Below are positions 47,019 to 50,890 of a stretch of DNA of 50,890 nucleotides, one piece after another (within the stretch, counting starts at the first letter, position 1; each line of letters opens with the position of its first letter). Below the pieces are notes generated by a model. It searched no databases, had not been told where the DNA came from, and worked only from the letters and a program-made list of their open reading frames with translations. The stretch lies in contig NBAZ01000052.1 of assembly GCA_002794735.1 (NCBI GenBank), positions 1 through 50,890 of the forward strand, in the 5' to 3' direction. The position numbers and the translations under genes were made by a program. Source of the DNA: Pyrrhoderma lamaoense. Lineage: Eukaryota > Basidiomycota > Agaricomycetes > Hymenochaetales > Hymenochaetaceae.

Positions 47019-50000
47019 CTAAGCAAGAGCAATATCTGGGGGAAAACAAGCAGTCCATTGATCACCTCGGTAGAGTGAAGAATCCAAACTGGTTGAAAAG
47101 TGTGTATTCAGAATACGTGGACCATATACGAGGGAGTGACGGAGATCTGGGGAATCCACATGAGTAACTTGTCGTTAATTCCAGTGAGCCATCCATTGTC
47201 CTCAAGACGCCATTCTTCCCTTCTGATTCGACATCTACTGATTGTAGATGGATTGTTCCATCTTCAGAGCTCGAAGCAAATTTGATATGCTTATTGTCAG
47301 ACGAAGGGAAGGATGCGACACAGTTGACTTTTGATGAAACACGGGATTGAAAGAAGAGATCACCGGTTGACGCGTCCCATACGCAGACAGTTTGGTCCAA
47401 GAACCGCGGGAGATTATCCACTTTCCATCGGGAGAAAAGGATATGGACTCAGCTCTGACCGTATGACGTCTTATTGGCCTATACTCTGCTTGGCCAGTTT
47501 CGATGTTCCAAACTCCTATCGTTTTGTTTTTATTTCTCGAGACAGCATATAGCCCATCGTTGAAGTGTGTGATAGAGTAGACATGACCAGCATGTACATC
47601 GAAGGTAGAGAGTGGGTCACCATTGGAAGCATTCCAGCTACGGACAGTTTGATCAGTTGATCCAGAGACAATCTTCCTTCCGTCGGAGAATAACAAACTA
47701 AGTAGACACCACCGTGTGCCAATGAAGGGTTTTGTTGCCAGCGAACCGCTTTCGACATTCCATACATAGATTGACTCGTCTCGAGAGCCGAAGCAAGATG
47801 CTTACCATCAGGAGAAAAAGCGACTGAAAGAGAGCGACTTTTGTATGTGTTGAGTCCATTGTCGCTTATATTCCATACTCGTATTGATTCGGCGTACACC
47901 GTTGCGAAGTGATTTTCATCGGGTGAAAACGCAATTGACTCCACCAGATCAAATTGTTTCAAAGGACCTTTGATCAAATCTCCGCTCTCTGTATCCCAGA
48001 CACACACTGAGTCATCTCTAGAGCTGGAGACAAGAAACCGCCCTGTTTTCGGTGAAATCGCAATTGCACTGATTGCACCTGTTTGTCCCAAAACTCTGAT
48101 TCTGGTTCTGATTCTGATCGTGCCACTCCTTTTTCAATGTCCCAGACTCTGATCGTCCCATCACCTGACCAGAGGCGAGGTGCCTACCGTAAGGTGCGAA
48201 TGAGACAGACCAAACCAAGCCTGTATGACCTTCGAATCTTGTTGGAGAAGTATTACAGTCTTCTGCATTCCACATTCTTATCATGCTATCCTTGGTCCCG
48301 ACAAAATACGTTTGCCATCGCTAGAGAACGCAACCGACTGTACCGTGCCTATTCCATCTTTAGAGAATGTATGCAAAATCTTGCCACTCGACACTTCCAT
48401 ATACGTATAGTCCCATCCATGACCCCGATGCAATTTTGTTGCTGTCTGGAGAAAACGATAGGGAGCTGACCGTTCTTGAGTGGCCCTTGAACGGGGCAGA
48501 AATCATCTTTCTGTTTTCCACGTTCCAGACGATGATAGTGCAATCCTCTGATCCCGATGCGAGATAGCATCCATTGGGTGAGAATACGACACTTTTCACA
48601 CCTTTTGAATGCCCTCTCAACGGTTCTCCGATTGGCGTACCACTCTCAGCAAGCCATAGTCTAATTGTATTATCATGAGAACCCGAGGCTATGTAATTTC
48701 CGTCTCCATGAAATGCGACAGAAGCAACCATTTCTGAGTGTCCATCAAGCGGGCTATAAATTTCTCCACCAGAAATCGCATCAAATACTCGGATCGTGTT
48801 ATCCCCAGGCACAGACGCAATATACCTCCATCTGCAGAGTACGCAACCTTACGATAGCTCCCATGACTTCCGGAATCAGGCAGAGGAGCCGTCTACCGCT
48901 TACTACATCCCATACGCTAATGCCACGCGGCCAATCCAGCTGCAATTCGTTTTCCATCAGGGAGTATGAAACAGAAAAGACCTGTTTTGCCAATATTTAT
49001 TTGCTTCGTACATGCCATCCGGGCTTGTTCCCAGCATACTCAACCCGTGTCAGTGATTGCGCTCGCTTAGCGTAGTGTTCAGCGACGATGGAGTCCTCCT
49101 TCATTAACGGGAGGAATGACATATACAAATGAGGGCTACTTTGGAGATAGGCTCGATGAATCTGAAGAGCTGAGCATGGGCATCTTGGAGAAATGCAGAT
49201 AGTTGTGCGTGCTTGTTCTATAAAGGTATTAGATTGAGACATGATTTGATCCAAAATCACATACCCTATCCAGGCGATGGCATTCTCGAGCGAATGCGAA
49301 AGGAAGATGTATAATGAGCCTGTGAGGCTGAGGACTTCGACCAATGCAGTAACCGGTTGAACGCGAAAGATTCGAGCTGTTTGCACAGATCCTCCGAGTA
49401 TGGGCCTCCCGCAGATGAGAAGCCCAATGGCGACAGGCATATAGTAGCGAGGCAGAGATATTGTTTCTCACGCGTTCCTCAAGTCCAGGTACGTCCTTAT
49501 TTAGCTTGTACGATGTCTCCAGATCACAAATATTGAACCTCAGTTCCTCCATCGACTCAAAGCATTGCAGCGCAAGGCATGTTTTCTCTCTTGCTTCCTC
49601 AATGAACCATGCTTTTCCACGCACTGAGATCAAGTAATCGTATAGTGAAGTATGGTACAAGCGGATCGGTTGGCTAGGCTCAAACGCGACTATAGAACGT
49701 AGTGAATTGAGAATTCCCCGTGTCTTCCCACAATCGAGTCTTAGTAAGTCGTTGATCTCCGTGTCTGACAGTTGCTCCTTCCGAACATGATCAACGAAAA
49801 TATTCTCGAGAAATCCCTCTTCATATCTTCGTCCCAGCTAAGGATTCCTCAAATGCCGTCGCGTACAATTCACCCAGTGATAATGATTTGGTATTGACTA
49901 AACGCTTCAGCTCTCCTCCCATATTCCCTCTCTTACTCTCGATCAACCTCACAGCGGTTGAGGCCCATATGAACAGTCCACCTGCAGCACTGCCTAGTAT

Positions 50001-50890
50001 ATTCATACTCTCTTCCCATGGCCAGTTCGGCTCCACTACTATCCTACCAGTCTTCCTCAGCCTCCTAGTTCAGTATCAATATACAGCAGAATGTCTTTTT
50101 TGGCATCGTTCGAGGTGTGATCTAGCCATCTGTTGCGTATTCCCAGTTGTTCTAGCTCCAACGATGAAGCGATATCCTCTTCTGGTCGACTGGTGATAAG
50201 AAAACGGTAGTTGGGTGCAATGTCTGCAGCTTTTCCTTGATTGTTCTGATATAAGGTCCTCGGACTCCCTATTTCCACATTCGTCCAACGCGTCAAGGAT
50301 GGTAAGAACATTGGTCTTCATTCCTTCCTTCTTTGTCACCGCATGCAGAGGTTCATACAGCAAGACCTCGAATGTTTTGTCAGTGTAAAGAATCGATCTC
50401 ATGCTCATCGAGTTGTGCCTTGACAGCCCTTGCAACAGCTCGGTCTTGTTTTGCTAGGCCATATGCTATGGTACGAATGATGAAAGCGGATTGCTCCTTC
50501 CTCTCATAAAATATAGATGTGAACCAAGTCGACTACCTCGACACGTTTCGGCAACTGTTGTGGCGACCGTACTCTTCCCGGTACCAGCATGACGAGAATA
50601 AAGAATACATTCGGCGCACTCCTATTTTGTACCCAACCCTCTACCTCTTTCAGCAGCTCTGCCGTGTCCCCTCCAAACACTTCGACGCTCACGACCAACC
50701 TCATGCTTCGGCTGCAATTTCTTTTCTAACTCTATAGCAATAAGTTCATAAATGGATGATGATGGTGTGCCTAGATCCGCGCTCACCTTCTCTAAGCGCC
50801 CTTATTTCGCTTCAATGATACCTGCCTCTCAAATGCCGACATCAGATCACCTTCAAGCTTACTAGCGTATTCTCCAAGTCATCTAATGCG
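47019..50890 (-). pseudogene. NLR copy L: NACHT-WD40 pseudogene, 5' part beyond window edge
   Basis: Exon 7 runs from the right edge to 50787, exon 8 from 50731 to about 49265, and exon 9 from 49217 to the stop at 47019-47021. At least eight indels scatter through exons 8 and 9. In the NACHT exon Walker A is disrupted around 50590 (FILVMLVPGR in the broken frame), while ILDALDECGN of Walker B survives. The post-Walker segment LFIWASTAVRLIESKRG and the CRHWASHLREA region remain. WD40 repeats are readable in changing frames (YIASGSHDNTIRLWLAESG, TVRSWNASNGDPLSTFD). Closest to relic H. The C2 exons, if present, lie outside the window. Confidence 0.85.

Overview
The window is a filamentous-fungal, most likely basidiomycete (Agaricomycetes), accessory region. 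The evidence is short spliceosomal introns of about 45-60 nt, the combination of C2, NACHT and WD40 domains with a basidiomycete-type C-terminal tail, a captured cytochrome P450 of fungal type and solo-LTR-like repeats. I cannot name the species. I saw no tRNA, rRNA or CRISPR.

Almost everything coding belongs to one NLR/STAND-like family laid head to tail on the minus strand. From right to left the copies are L (47019-50890, runs off the edge), K (40162-45255), J (37521-38935), M (35200-36070), I (29797-34878), H (28344-29125), G (25745-27545), F (23225-23433), E (14377-22200), D (12667-13765), C (6110-11243), B (3540-4201) and A (1-2013, runs off the edge). C is the only copy readable end to end: nine exons that sum to a whole number of codons, 1559 aa. 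K is intact apart from one 1-base frameshift. A is intact over its first eight exons apart from one frameshift. The others are pseudogenes in all stages, from scattered indels (I) to small stubs (B, F, M).

The reference architecture is an N-terminal C2 domain, an all-helical segment, a NACHT NTPase with Walker A and B, a helical region, 14 WD40 repeats (probably two seven-bladed propellers) and a conserved tail with a WIPPDLRRSL motif. Exon lengths are nearly invariant between copies (25, 136, 119 or 128, 278, 51, 199, 135 or 156 nt, then about 1.49 kb and 2.2 kb), so gene models could be checked against each other.

Flanks were duplicated with the genes. One 5' flank class (A, E, F, I) carries a conserved module starting about 100-110 bp before the ATG; a second is shared by C and K. 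One 3' flank class follows C, H, J, K and L, and another follows E, G and I. Four same-orientation copies of a roughly 0.7-kb repeat with LTR character lie between or at the edges of genes. A 2.7-kb DNA transposon with short terminal inverted repeats, carrying pieces of a cytochrome P450 gene, splits pseudogene E inside a WD40 repeat; removing it with one copy of the 6-bp target duplication restores the frame. A decayed SAM-dependent methyltransferase is the only non-NLR gene outside the transposon. Overall this is a birth-and-death cluster of putative fungal immune or non-self recognition receptors. The immune role is inferred from the family, not shown by the sequence.
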